Translations under genes and position numbers: made by a program
In this document: in pieces, positions 1 through 8,354 of the stretch
Numbering within the stretch: position 1 is the stretch's first letter
Layout of the letters: each line of letters starts with the position of its first letter
Source: Bacteroidota bacterium
GTDB lineage: Bacteria > Bacteroidota > Bacteroidia > Chitinophagales > LD1
DNA length: 14,482 nt
Direction: 5' to 3'
NCBI GenBank assembly: GCA_947457525.1
Contig: CANGXE010000012.1
Location: forward strand, 1-14,482
The notes under the pieces: generated by a model
The model's database searches: none
What the model saw: only the letters and a program-made list of their open reading frames with translations
What the model was told of the DNA's origin: nothing

Positions 1-1
1 A

Positions 2-2905
2 ACTACAACGACTAGTTATTTCGTTAGATTATTGGGAGGGGCTTGTGTCTTAACCGACACCATACGTGTGCAGATTGGTTCATCTATACCGGTAACGCTT
101 GCCATAGATTCAATTCCATGTTTTGGGCAAAATGTTGGTCAGATAACTGCGTCAACATCAGGAGGTACGCCTCCGATTAATTATGCTTGGAGCAATAGCG
201 GTAACACGAATGTTATCCAAAATTTAGGCATTGGAACTTATACGGTTTCGGTGACTGATGGAATAGGTTGCAGTGGTTCTGCAACAACTACAATTACTCA
301 GCCATCATCACTTCAAGTAACTGCGGCCTCACAAAATGTAAATTGTTTTGGGACTAACAACGGAACAATTACATTGACTACCACAGGCGGCACTCCAAAT
401 TATACTTATCAATGGTCTCCTGTTCAGCCGGCACAAGCCGCTCTTTCGGGCTTGGGTGGAGGCACTTTTTTGGCCACGGTTACTGATAGCAAGAATTGTA
501 CAGCTACTATCTCTACAAATATTAATGAACCTAGTAACTTGGTGATAAATGCTACCTCCACTGATGCAGTTTCTTTTGGGGGTAATGAAGGTACGGCTAG
601 TGTAACGGCAAGTGGAGCTACTTCGGGTTATACTTACATCTGGAGTAATGGAGGAAACACTGCATCAATTCAAAACTTAACAGCGGGCAATTATATAGTT
701 ACTGTATGTGATGTCAATAATTGCTGTAAGCAAGACACCGTAATTGTCAACGACCCGCCTCCGATTATTTTGAGTTATGTCACTACAAACAATTTGTGCT
801 TCGGAGATTGTAATGGCACTATCAAAGTATCGGCAACGGGAGGCATTGAACCTTACACATTTACTTGGAATACAGCTACAGTCAGCGATAGTATTTTTGG
901 TTTATGTGCCGGCACTTACACGGTAACCGTGAGCGACAGTGCAGGAATCACTGCACAAGGAAGTGTAAATATCACAGCACCAAGTCAAGTAACTATTACA
1001 TTAACCCCAACAGAGATTACTTGCTTCGGAGCAAATAATGGAGCCGTATTGGCGTCAGCTTCTGGCGGAACTGCGGGTTACACTTACAATTGGACTCCGG
1101 GTGGTGCAACTAATCCACAAACAAATCTCGGTCCCGGCACATACACTGTAGTAGCAACTGATGCCAACAACTGCACGGCACAAGCCGCTTGGACGGCTAT
1201 AGAGCCATCGCAGGTGACAGCAAATATTACATCAACAACAGATGTTTCTTGCTTTGGTGGAAATAATGGTTCAGCCACTGTTCTAGCAGCTGGTGGAACA
1301 CTCGGCTACACCTATAACTGGGCAAGTGTGGGAAGTGGCGCTACTACTGCAAGCGGATTTGCAAACGGCAACTTTGATGTGACGGTTAGCGATGCTAATT
1401 TATGCACGGCAATAGCCACATTTACAATCAATCAACCTACTCAGTTAGTAGCTTCTTTTATTTCTTCCACTAATGCTACTTGCAATGGCGCAGCTAATGG
1501 CGCTGTAGACATTAGCGTAAGCGGAGGCAGTTCGCCTTATGGTTTTACATGGAGCAATGGAGCACAAACCGAAGACTTAAATGCTGTGGTTGCTAATAGC
1601 TACCAAGTAACGGTTAGTGATGCACAGAATTGTACCGCCACTGTTTCGGCAGTTGTCAAGGAACCAACAGCTATTTTATTGACGTTTAGTTCTACAAATC
1701 CGCTATGTGCGGGAGAAAGCAATGGAACAGCTACTGTATCTGCCACAGGTGGCACAGCAGGTTATGTTTATGACTGGACGTTTAATGCTTCAGGCAATGA
1801 TAATTCGAGTCAAACCGGTTTGCCGGCTAGCGTTTATACAGTAAACGTTACAGATCAAAATTCTTGCACCGCGCAAGGGGATGTCACGCTTACAGATCCG
1901 AGTACTTTAACTACAGCTTTCATCAATAAATCAGAAATTACTTGTGCGAATGCCATCGATGGTTCAGTAGAAGTTCAAGTAAGTGGAGGCACACCACCGG
2001 TATCCTTCACTTGGAGCAATAGTGCAACAACTTCGCTGGTCAATAATCTCGCTCCAGGTGCATATCAAGTTACTACTTCAGACAACAACGGTTGTAGTAC
2101 TGTGATGAACATTTCATTTGCAGCCCCTCCAACCATTGAAATATTGTTACTCGCTATTGATCCGGTGTCTTGCCCAACTTACACGGATGGCACCATACAA
2201 ATTTCTGCTATTGGTGGCACACCGGGACAAACCTCGGCCTATCAATACAGCATTGATGGAACAAATTTCCAAACAGCTGAGTTTTTCCAAAATTTAAGCG
2301 CTGGTAATTACACGGTAATTATTCGCGATTCACAAGGTTGTTTGAAAGATACTACCATACAAGTGCTTGAACCTACGGTTTTAGATTTGCTCGTATTACC
2401 GACCGATAGCACCATTGATCTTGGTAGTTCAATCGCCTTAGTTTCGTCTGTTAGCAACTATGGTGCTTCCGACATTAACTACTATTCATGGTCACCAATC
2501 TCCGGCTTGAACTGTAGCGATTGCGCCACCACGGTAGCTACTCCATACTATACTACAGACTTTACATTAACCGTAAATTATCTCCAAAACTGCGCAGTAT
2601 CTGAAACAGTACGGGTAAATGTGGGTGATGGGGAAGATTTTTATGTACCCAACGCTTTCTCACCCAACGGAGATGGCAATAATGACGTCTTAGAAGTGTA
2701 TGGTCGTGGTTTGGCAAAAGTTGACTTAACCATTTTCAATCGTTGGGGAGAAAAGGTTTTTGACAGCAACAACCAGTGGCAAGGATGGGATGGCAACTAT
2801 AAAGGGATAGAATCTCCGGCAGGAGTTTATACCTACTATGTAGAAGCCACTTACCTAAATGGAAAAACAAAAGGGAAAAAAGGAACTATTACTATAATCA
2901 GATAA
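2..2905 (+). CDS. T9SS-exported SprB-repeat adhesin, 5' partial
   Basis: 3' part of a large cell-surface adhesin. The frame is open to the left edge (10 codons before the first possible TTG start at 32), so the true start lies outside the window; the leading residues look like the end of an Ig-like domain. Numbering from that TTG, about residues 21-783 are ten tandem SprB-like repeats of 75-80 residues, each with a C-F-G-x-N-x-G opening, a GGT..Y.Y.W core, a GTYTVTVTD strand and an EP linker. Residues 784-865 resemble an Ig/PKD-like domain. Residues 866-957 are the gliding-motility-associated C-terminal domain (type B T9SS sorting signal), with PNAFSPNGDGNND at 873-885 and FNRWGEKVF after it. 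In this family the domain directs export across the outer membrane, and SprF-like partners are needed; one follows directly. The ligand is unknown. It is SprB-like in architecture, but I cannot say it is the SprB orthologue. Confidence 0.93.
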   Translation, partial: TTTTSYFVRLLGGACVLTDTIRVQIGSSIPVTLAIDSIPCFGQNVGQITASTSGGTPPINYAWSNSGNTNVIQNLGIGTYTVSVTDGIGCSGSATTTITQPSSLQVTAASQNVNCFGTNNGTITLTTTGGTPNYTYQWSPVQPAQAALSGLGGGTFLATVTDSKNCTATISTNINEPSNLVINATSTDAVSFGGNEGTASVTASGATSGYTYIWSNGGNTASIQNLTAGNYIVTVCDVNNCCKQDTVIVNDPPPIILSYVTTNNLCFGDCNGTIKVSATGGIEPYTFTWNTATVSDSIFGLCAGTYTVTVSDSAGITAQGSVNITAPSQVTITLTPTEITCFGANNGAVLASASGGTAGYTYNWTPGGATNPQTNLGPGTYTVVATDANNCTAQAAWTAIEPSQVTANITSTTDVSCFGGNNGSATVLAAGGTLGYTYNWASVGSGATTASGFANGNFDVTVSDANLCTAIATFTINQPTQLVASFISSTNATCNGAANGAVDISVSGGSSPYGFTWSNGAQTEDLNAVVANSYQVTVSDAQNCTATVSAVVKEPTAILLTFSSTNPLCAGESNGTATVSATGGTAGYVYDWTFNASGNDNSSQTGLPASVYTVNVTDQNSCTAQGDVTLTDPSTLTTAFINKSEITCANAIDGSVEVQVSGGTPPVSFTWSNSATTSLVNNLAPGAYQVTTSDNNGCSTVMNISFAAPPTIEILLLAIDPVSCPTYTDGTIQISAIGGTPGQTSAYQYSIDGTNFQTAEFFQNLSAGNYTVIIRDSQGCLKDTTIQVLEPTVLDLLVLPTDSTIDLGSSIALVSSVSNYGASDINYYSWSPISGLNCSDCATTVATPYYTTDFTLTVNYLQNCAVSETVRVNVGDGEDFYVPNAFSPNGDGNNDVLEVYGRGLAKVDLTIFNRWGEKVFDSNNQWQGWDGNYKGIESPAGVYTYYVEATYLNGKTKGKKGTITIIR
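92..2380 (+). repeat. Ten tandem SprB-like protein repeats (coding)
   Basis: Ten degenerate coding repeats of about 225-240 bp. The opening motifs in order are PCFGQN, NCFGTN, VSFGGN, LCFGDC, TCFGAN, SCFGGN, TCNGAA, LCAGES, TCANAI and SCPTYT. The usual second cysteine sits in a D-x-N-x-C motif before the EP linker. Repeats 5 and 6 are the closest to consensus, while 9 and 10 have diverged most. Conservation is at protein level, and I see no long identical DNA stretch suggesting recent duplication. Confidence 0.85.
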
Positions 2906-3008
2906 AAAACAACCCTATTAAATGTAACCTTTTTGCCTTATTTACCGAATAAGACATCAAGGAACCAAAAAAATAAAAGACGAAAGTTTTTTAAACACAA
3001 AAAATTTT

Positions 3009-3016
3009 TACTTTAG
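3009..3016 (+). promoter_or_regulatory. Possible -7 box upstream of porP/sprF-like gene
   Basis: TACTTTAG matches the Bacteroidota -7 consensus TAnnTTTG with one mismatch and lies 24 nt before the ATG at 3040. No TTTG is visible at the expected -33 position, only a T-rich run. The gene may instead be co-transcribed with the adhesin, since the 134-bp gap holds no convincing terminator. Confidence 0.3.
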
Positions 3017-3039
3017 ACAACCTTTTCTAAAACCGAGAC

Positions 3040-4110
3040 ATGAAGAAGTTATTACCTATCCTATTAATCGCCTTTGGCGTGTTTAAAGCGGAGGCGCAAG
3101 ATCCTCACTTTTCTCAATTTTACATGACCCCAATGTACCTCAATCCGGGCTTGACCGGTGCTTTTGACGGTAACTACCGTGGAACAGCGCTGTTTCGTGG
3201 TCAGTGGGGTTCTGTGTTGCGCGATGAAAGCACACCGATGTATCGCACCTACACAGCTTCTGCTGACTTTAGAACCAATAAAGGTTTTATGAAGGGCGAT
3301 GCCTTTGGATTTGGCGCACAGTTTATGGGCGACCAAGCCGGTGAATCTAAATTTGGTTTTAATAGCGGTGGTATTTCTATGGCCTACCACAAATCATTAA
3401 ACTCTAAAGCCACTAACTTTTTGACTTTAGGATTCTCTTCTAATATTTTCCAACAAAGCATCGATTTTTCTCGTCTACAATTTGGTAGCCAATGGGATGG
3501 TCAAGGCTATAATGCATTATTGCCAACTAATGAGTTTTTGGTGAACAATCGTTTCCTGTATTGGGATGTAAACGCAGGTTTGCTTTGGTACATGAAAATT
3601 AAGAAAAGAACAAACATTTACTTGGGTGGATCCGTGTTTCACATCAATCGTCCGGCTATCTCTTTCTTGGGCGACAAAGACGTGCGCATGAACATGAAAT
3701 TTGTAGGTCATGGAGGTGTTCGTTTCCCAATCAAAGGACGCTTTGATTTGCAACCTAAGTTTATCGTAATGTTCCAAGGGAAATCTATCGAAACTATTTG
3801 GGCTGCTGATTTCAGAATTTTATTCGAAGAAAGATATCCTGAGGGCAATCACTTCCGCTTTGGAGCGATGTTCCGTATGGTGGGTGGCGATGCTAATGCA
3901 CCTTGGAGAGATCAACGTTTAACCTCTGAAGCGGTTATTTTGAATGCCGGTGTGGTTTGGAATGGTTTAGAGCTCGGTGTAGCTTATGACATAAACGTGA
4001 GTGATTTGATTTCGGGTTCACGCTCACAAGGTGGATTTGAAGTAGGTCTAGCTTACGTAGGCAAATGGAAAAAGAGAGGTCCTCAAACTATCTACTGCCC
4101 ACGCTTCTAA
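3040..4110 (+). CDS. PorP/SprF family T9SS outer-membrane protein
   Basis: 356-residue outer-membrane beta-barrel protein of the PorP/SprF family. Members assist type IX secretion; SprF-type members are needed for export or surface anchoring of partner adhesins carrying a type B C-terminal domain. An N-terminal signal peptide (about 1-19, ending AEA before Q20) is followed by the family hallmark DPHFSQFYMTPMYLNPG at 21-37 and GLTGAF. The rest alternates short beta-strand segments rich in F, G and W, ending at a basic KWKKRGP tail. Length is normal for the family. It lies 134 bp after the SprB-repeat adhesin on the same strand, the classic sprB-sprF order, so the adhesin is its likely client (inference). 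The ATG at 3040 places the signal peptide at the N-terminus. Confidence 0.93.
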   Translation: MKKLLPILLIAFGVFKAEAQDPHFSQFYMTPMYLNPGLTGAFDGNYRGTALFRGQWGSVLRDESTPMYRTYTASADFRTNKGFMKGDAFGFGAQFMGDQAGESKFGFNSGGISMAYHKSLNSKATNFLTLGFSSNIFQQSIDFSRLQFGSQWDGQGYNALLPTNEFLVNNRFLYWDVNAGLLWYMKIKKRTNIYLGGSVFHINRPAISFLGDKDVRMNMKFVGHGGVRFPIKGRFDLQPKFIVMFQGKSIETIWAADFRILFEERYPEGNHFRFGAMFRMVGGDANAPWRDQRLTSEAVILNAGVVWNGLELGVAYDINVSDLISGSRSQGGFEVGLAYVGKWKKRGPQTIYCPRF

Positions 4111-4135
4111 TACAGCAACCGCATATAGAAAATAT

Positions 4136-4168
4136 AAAAACGCCTTCAGTGATGAGGGCGTTTTTTTT
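4136..4168 (+). terminator. Rho-independent terminator after porP/sprF-like gene
   Basis: Stem CGCCTTCA/TGAGGGCG (one G-T wobble) with loop GTGA, extended by an A5/T5 arm and followed by a run of eight T. It starts 25 nt after the stop codon. The A-run on the left arm lets it also act on the minus strand, where it would catch read-through from the phosphatase gene. Its outer arms resemble the terminators at 8666 and 9352. Confidence 0.9.
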
Positions 4169-4262
4169 AAATGTTACCAAGTTTTATTGTTGAGTGATGT
4201 GCATTGGAAGCAATAAATGAAAGCGGTCTCTGCCCTCGCCATGTATTATTACCCCCAAAAAT

Positions 4263-4270
4263 TATCTTTG
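4263..4270 (+). promoter_or_regulatory. Perfect Bacteroidota -7 box, orphan
   Basis: TATCTTTG fits TAnnTTTG exactly and lies 26 nt before an ATG at 4297 that opens a 36-codon ORF. No TTG is present at the expected -33 position, so a chance match is possible. Confidence 0.35.
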
Positions 4271-4388
4271 CTTAAGCCACTTCAGGCATATGCACAATGA
4301 ATACCCAAATTCAAGATAGCTTACAAACCTACACAGCCTTTCATAAACTGCCTAATGCGGTAAATGTTTTCAGCATGTTGATGCAGGA

Positions 4389-4460
4389 GAGTGGTTTTTC
4401 AAGTTAGAATACCGATATGCATTTAACGGAAAAGAGATTGATGATAAGCTGAAAAATTAG
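4389..4460 (+). pseudogene. Possible RHS/YD-repeat core remnant
   Basis: A 23-residue stretch ending at TAG reads EWFFKLEYRYAFNGKEIDDK plus LKN. YRYAFNGKEID resembles the Y-R-(Y/F)-G-F-N-G-K-E-x-D signature that comes just before the RHS-associated core in many Bacteroidota RHS proteins. The frame is closed upstream by a stop at 4353-4355, and nothing of the expected downstream core (the DYGARxYDPRLGRF region) is present, so this would be a fragment. The match is short and made by eye. Confidence 0.35.
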
Positions 4461-4471
4461 ATTACAAAAAA

Positions 4472-5791
4472 CTACTTCCGCTTTAATTCTGCTGCCGGAA
4501 TAGAATACGCCCATTTCTTTTTGCCACCAAGTTTAAAGGCTTCAATCAAGCACGTCCGATTCTCACCATAGCCTTGAAGGGTGATGCGACCAAAATTCTT
4601 TTTGTAAAGAATGGTGGATTTTATGCTGTAGGTGTTTTGAAAAGCCTTTAAGTATTTGGTGTTTAGAATAGGGCTGGTGAGCGGAGAGCAAGTAAAATCA
4701 TAAAACGGATAGCCTTTCCACACTCGCTTGCTGAGTTCGGTGAAATGTTTGTCGCCTGTCAGAAAGATAACTCCAGGTATGTTATTCTCCGCCACAAAGT
4801 CGAGCAACTGATTGCGCTCCACCGGATACTTCGCATAAGAGTCATCATACCAAGAATCGCTAATCACTTGCGAACCGGTGCAAATAAATTTGAACGTGGC
4901 GGTGCTGTTCTTTAATCCATCAATTAACCAAGCTAACTGTTCTTTACCCAAGTAAGCGCCTGTGGTATCACCTTCGGGGTCTAAGAACCAACGATTGTCC
5001 GTCATAAAAAACTCAGCATCATATTGACGAAACGAAAAGTAATTGCCGCCAACAGAATCTTGATAATTGTTTGGCCAAAAACCTTTATACACTTTCAGGG
5101 CATCTTCTTTTAGTGGAAAGTTTTTATCCGCATCGTTCCAACCGTAATCGTGATCATCCCAAATGGCGTAGTTGGGTTGATGATTCAAAAAATCGCGAAG
5201 CGTATAAAATTTCTCTCTGATTTTAAGCTGACGGTCAAACATGTTGTCGTAACTCTTATAATCTTTCCCCATGTAGTAAACATTGTCGCCTAACCACACC
5301 ATGAAGTCGCTGTCTTTTCTTTTCATCGAAGAAAAAATGCGCACCGATGGACCGGGGAAAGCAATACGCGCAAAGCCCGGGCTCATGTAAGCACAAGAAC
5401 CCACCAAAAAATTTACATCACAAACCTCCTCTGCGTCAAGTGTGCGGAAAATACATTTGGTGTAGGGTTGCAATGGGTCAACGGCATATACCACTTTATA
5501 GGTGTGTCCCGGTTGTAGGTTAGTGAAATCTACAGTGAGCGCAAATCGACCTTTTTTGTCATTTATTTTTTCAAAACGCGTGGCACGGTAGAAGGTGTTG
5601 TCATTCATATCTTGTAGCGAAACCAAGTTTTGACCATCACCTTTATATGCAAACCAAACACGAGCCGTGGTGGCGGAAACGGCACCCAAAACAGGGCCGG
5701 TAATTAAACGAGGCCTTTCGGGGTTTTGAGTGGAGATGGTTAGTATAACGAAGCAAAAAAATGAAACTAAAAGATGTTTGTTTTTCAACAT
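4472..5791 (-). CDS. PhoD-like metallophosphatase (alkaline phosphatase D family)
   Basis: 439-residue exported phosphatase of the PhoD type, expected to hydrolyse phosphomono- or diesters in the periplasm or at the surface using a Fe/Ca-type metal centre. A hydrophobic N-terminus (about 1-21) looks like a signal peptide. Residues 30-115 form the PhoD N-terminal beta domain (GPVLGAVSATTARVW). Metallophosphatase motifs follow in order: GSCA at 131-134, LGDN at 167-170, WDDHDYGWND at 211-220, DNRW at 265-268 and TGDKH at 345-349. The set is complete, so the enzyme is probably active. It is transcribed away from the GH3 glucosidase with an 82-bp gap between starts, and ends 12 nt from the RHS-like remnant. 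No Pho-box-like element was recognised. The natural substrate cannot be told from sequence. Confidence 0.9.
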   Translation of the reverse strand: MLKNKHLLVSFFCFVILTISTQNPERPRLITGPVLGAVSATTARVWFAYKGDGQNLVSLQDMNDNTFYRATRFEKINDKKGRFALTVDFTNLQPGHTYKVVYAVDPLQPYTKCIFRTLDAEEVCDVNFLVGSCAYMSPGFARIAFPGPSVRIFSSMKRKDSDFMVWLGDNVYYMGKDYKSYDNMFDRQLKIREKFYTLRDFLNHQPNYAIWDDHDYGWNDADKNFPLKEDALKVYKGFWPNNYQDSVGGNYFSFRQYDAEFFMTDNRWFLDPEGDTTGAYLGKEQLAWLIDGLKNSTATFKFICTGSQVISDSWYDDSYAKYPVERNQLLDFVAENNIPGVIFLTGDKHFTELSKRVWKGYPFYDFTCSPLTSPILNTKYLKAFQNTYSIKSTILYKKNFGRITLQGYGENRTCLIEAFKLGGKKKWAYSIPAAELKRK

Positions 5792-5873
5792 AAAAACCGT
5801 GATTAATACAACATGAAGGTAAAAATAATTTGAACTGGCAATTCATGCTGCTCCGAACAACTATATTAGCCGA

Positions 5874-8042
5874 ATGAACACGAAATCAATAGTTATTGGC
5901 GTCTTACTAACGATAATAATTTTTAAAAGCCAAGCGCAGGTCAACATGATGAACGATAGTACAGAAGCGCGAGCCAAAGAAATTTTAGAGCAAATGACGT
6001 TGAAACAAAAAGTGTATGAAATGCACGGACATGGTTTAGCTCGGTTTGGCTTGTCGATTTTATTTTCGAAGAAAGTGAAGCCGGTACATGCCGGAGGCAA
6101 CAAGAAGTTTGATTTACCTTCCACCATTTTTTTAGATGGACCCCGCGGGGTGAGTTTTTACAAAGGCACAACAGCCTTCCCAACTACGATGGCACGCGGT
6201 GCAAGTTGGGATGTGGATTTAGAGCGTAGGATAGGCGAAGCTATGGCAAAAGAAGTGCGTGCATTGGGGGCGAATTATTCAGGCGCAGTTTGTATGAATT
6301 TATTGCGCCATCCGGCTTGGGGGCGTTCGCAAGAAACGTATGGTGAAGATCCACATCATCTGGGTGAAATGGCTTCGGCCTTGGTTGCAGGTATACAGTC
6401 GCACAATGTGCAAGCTTGTGTTAAACACTTTGCGGCCAACAGCATGGAAAATAATCGTTTTGGCGGCAGCATTAATATGGATGAACGCACACTACGCGAT
6501 GTTTATTTACCGCATTTCAAAAAAGTGACAGAACGAGGAGCCGCATCGGTGATGAGTGCCTACAACAAAGTAAATGGGGAATATTGCGGTCATAGCAAAT
6601 ACCTCCTTACGGACATTCTGCGCAAGGAATGGGGCTTTAAGGGTTACATTACATCTGACTGGCAAAACGGATTGTATGATACTAAAAAGGGAGTTGAAGC
6701 AGGTATGAACATTGAGATGCCCGCGGCTAATTGTTATCGCTTGTCTAACATAAAGAAACTGCTTAAAAATGGCGACTTAACCGAGCAACAGATTGATACG
6801 TTGGTTTATCCAATCATTTACACCAAGCTGTTGTTCGCTTCAAAAAAAGATAAGCAAACCTACCCAAAATCAATCGTTGGCTGCGAAGCTCATGTAGCTC
6901 TTGCGCGAGAAGCCACAGAGAAAAGTGCAGTGTTGCTCAAGAACGAAAGCAATATTTTGCCCTTAGAGAAAACATCGGTAAAAACTATTGCTGTAATCGG
7001 TTCGTTGGCTAGTGTGGCGCAAACCGGTGACCACGGCAGCAGCAGAGTGTTTACTACATCTTTAATCTCACCGCTCGAAGCTTTGCAATATTATTTTGAA
7101 GGGTCAACTACCAAAGTGCTGACGGCATCAAACAGCGATTTAGCTAAAGTAAAAGAAGTTAGCGCACAAGCAGATGTGGTGTTGGTAGTGGCCGGCACTA
7201 CCTACCTAGATGAAGGCGAATTTATTGGCAACGGGCAAATTCGCGACAAAAAAAATCCAAACAAGAAAAACTTTATCACCAAAACGGGTGTGCTGGCTGT
7301 GGGTGGCGACAGAGCGTATCTTCACTTACATCAAGCAGATATTGATGTGATTAAAGCGGCTGCTTCTGTAAATAAAAAAGTGGTCGTGAGCTTGGTGGCG
7401 GGTAGTGCTGTGACCGTTGAAGAATGGCACGAAGAGGTGTCGGCCATTATCCAAACATTTTACAACGGTCAAGAAGGTGGCCATGCTTTGGCGCGTTTGC
7501 TTTTTGGTGAAGTAAACCCAAGCGGAAAATTGCCGTTCACCGTACCCGTTTCCGAAAATGATTTACCGCCTTTTGATTCGTATGCAGCAGAGGTAGATTA
7601 TGGTTACTATCATGGCTATACTTTACTAGACAAAGAATTGATTTTACCGCGCTATCCTTTTGGATATGGTTTAAGCTACACGAAGTTTCAGCTATCTGAC
7701 TTGCAAAAAGAACTAGGCGATGTGTTGCAGCTTTCGTTGAATGTAACCAACATCGGCAGCCGCGAAGGAGCGGAGGTGGTGCAGGTGTATATTGGTTTGG
7801 AGCCACAACAAGGCGGGTCGAATCAGTTAGATGTACCGCAAAAACTATTACGTGGATTTGCTAAAGTCAATCTACTAGCCGGAGAACAAAAGCATATCAC
7901 CATTACCATTCCCTTAACCGAGCTGGCACACTACGACCCGGAAGTAGAAGAAAGTGTAGTGCTAAAAGGAAATTACAACTTTTGGGTAGGTAACAGCTCA
8001 GACGATGAGCAAATGCTGAAGGGTAGTTTTGTGGTGGAGTGA
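5874..8042 (+). CDS. Glycoside hydrolase family 3 beta-glucosidase
   Basis: 722-residue exported GH3 enzyme that would release terminal beta-linked glucose (or a similar sugar) from oligosaccharides. The signal peptide is about residues 1-21 (ending SQA). The N-terminal TIM-barrel domain (about 30-320) shows LDGPRGV at 87-93, KHFAAN at 184-189 and the nucleophile motif SDW at 261-263 (D262). The alpha/beta sandwich (about 345-600) carries the expected acid/base region DEGE at 446-449, then an unusual 27-residue stretch before GGDR at 477-480. A fibronectin III-like domain follows (about 633-703, from EGAEVVQVYIG). Length is normal for three-domain GH3 enzymes. The ATG at 5874 puts the signal peptide at the N-terminus. 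No SusC/SusD pair or other glycan gene is beside it, so it is not in a visible polysaccharide utilisation locus. It could prefer xylosides. Confidence 0.93.
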   Translation: MNTKSIVIGVLLTIIIFKSQAQVNMMNDSTEARAKEILEQMTLKQKVYEMHGHGLARFGLSILFSKKVKPVHAGGNKKFDLPSTIFLDGPRGVSFYKGTTAFPTTMARGASWDVDLERRIGEAMAKEVRALGANYSGAVCMNLLRHPAWGRSQETYGEDPHHLGEMASALVAGIQSHNVQACVKHFAANSMENNRFGGSINMDERTLRDVYLPHFKKVTERGAASVMSAYNKVNGEYCGHSKYLLTDILRKEWGFKGYITSDWQNGLYDTKKGVEAGMNIEMPAANCYRLSNIKKLLKNGDLTEQQIDTLVYPIIYTKLLFASKKDKQTYPKSIVGCEAHVALAREATEKSAVLLKNESNILPLEKTSVKTIAVIGSLASVAQTGDHGSSRVFTTSLISPLEALQYYFEGSTTKVLTASNSDLAKVKEVSAQADVVLVVAGTTYLDEGEFIGNGQIRDKKNPNKKNFITKTGVLAVGGDRAYLHLHQADIDVIKAAASVNKKVVVSLVAGSAVTVEEWHEEVSAIIQTFYNGQEGGHALARLLFGEVNPSGKLPFTVPVSENDLPPFDSYAAEVDYGYYHGYTLLDKELILPRYPFGYGLSYTKFQLSDLQKELGDVLQLSLNVTNIGSREGAEVVQVYIGLEPQQGGSNQLDVPQKLLRGFAKVNLLAGEQKHITITIPLTELAHYDPEVEESVVLKGNYNFWVGNSSDDEQMLKGSFVVE

Positions 8043-8065
8043 TATACGCTTGAAATCGAAATCGC

Positions 8066-8097
8066 ATTGCTTTACATTCACTTTTTATTTATCTTCG
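8066..8097 (+). promoter_or_regulatory. Candidate promoter of the antitoxin-ParE/RelE pair
   Basis: ATTG at 8066-8069 and TATCTTCG at 8090-8097 each match the Bacteroidota -33 (TTTG) and -7 (TAnnTTTG) boxes with one mismatch, at the expected 20-bp spacing. The predicted transcript start falls near 8101, about 11 nt before the antitoxin ATG. Confidence 0.5.
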
Positions 8098-8111
8098 GTT
8101 AAAAATAAACG

Positions 8112-8351
8112 ATGAATCTTAATGCCGAAAAAAAGCAAATAAAGGAAGATATAGACGATGTCAATGATGCGCATTTGCTTCGTGCAATCAAAGAGATGCT
8201 TACTTACGCTAAAACAGCAAACGAGGAGCGTTATATTAAACCTTTCACTAAACAGCAAGTAGTTAAACGTGCCTTAACTTCAGAAAAAGATATAGCAGTT
8301 GGGCGAACTACATCGTTAAAAAACTTAAGAAAAGAAGTAAAGAAATGGTGA
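8112..8351 (+). CDS. Antitoxin of ParE/RelE-type module
   Basis: 79-residue charged protein directly upstream of a ParE/RelE toxin, taken as its antitoxin mainly from position, size and the usual antitoxin-first order. The N-terminus (NLNAEKKQIKEDI.. HLLRAIKEML) is probably helical. The C-terminus has the SEKDIAVGRTTSLKNLRKEV pattern, which resembles the E-x-D-I-x-x-G-R-x-x-S motif of Bacteroidota addiction-module antitoxins and probably wraps the toxin. No clear helix-turn-helix is visible, so DNA binding is uncertain. Its stop (TGA 8349-8351) is only 3 nt from the toxin ATG, indicating co-translation. Confidence 0.75.
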   Translation: MNLNAEKKQIKEDIDDVNDAHLLRAIKEMLTYAKTANEERYIKPFTKQQVVKRALTSEKDIAVGRTTSLKNLRKEVKKW

Positions 8352-8354
8352 TTT

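Larger units (their letters stand above)
4169..4471. other. Near gene-free stretch with remnant coding sequence
   Basis: About 300 bp between the terminator and the phosphatase 3' end, without an obvious intact gene. It holds a perfect -7 box (4263-4270), a 36-codon ORF at 4297-4407 beginning MNTQIQDSLQTY that I do not recognise, and an RHS-like tail in another frame (4389-4460). The picture fits eroded remains of a gene, but a small expressed peptide cannot be excluded. Confidence 0.5.

Noticed and set aside
92..2380. Periodic repeats considered as a CRISPR-like or DNA-level tandem array
   Set aside because: The periodicity is at protein level with a 75-80 residue unit and strong divergence between copies; there are no constant short repeats with spacers.
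2937..2953. Hairpin CTTATT-N5-AATAAG after the adhesin gene as a terminator
   Set aside because: A 6-bp AT-rich stem with no T-run after it is too weak, and the next gene may be co-transcribed.
5862..5869. TATATTAG as the -7 box of the GH3 gene
   Set aside because: It is only 4 bp from the ATG, which would put the transcript start inside the codon region, and there is no -33 box at the proper distance.
8082..8109. AT-rich imperfect inverted repeat upstream of the ParE-type antitoxin as an operator
   Set aside because: Arms of 10 bp have two mismatches and consist almost only of A and T, so chance is a sufficient explanation.
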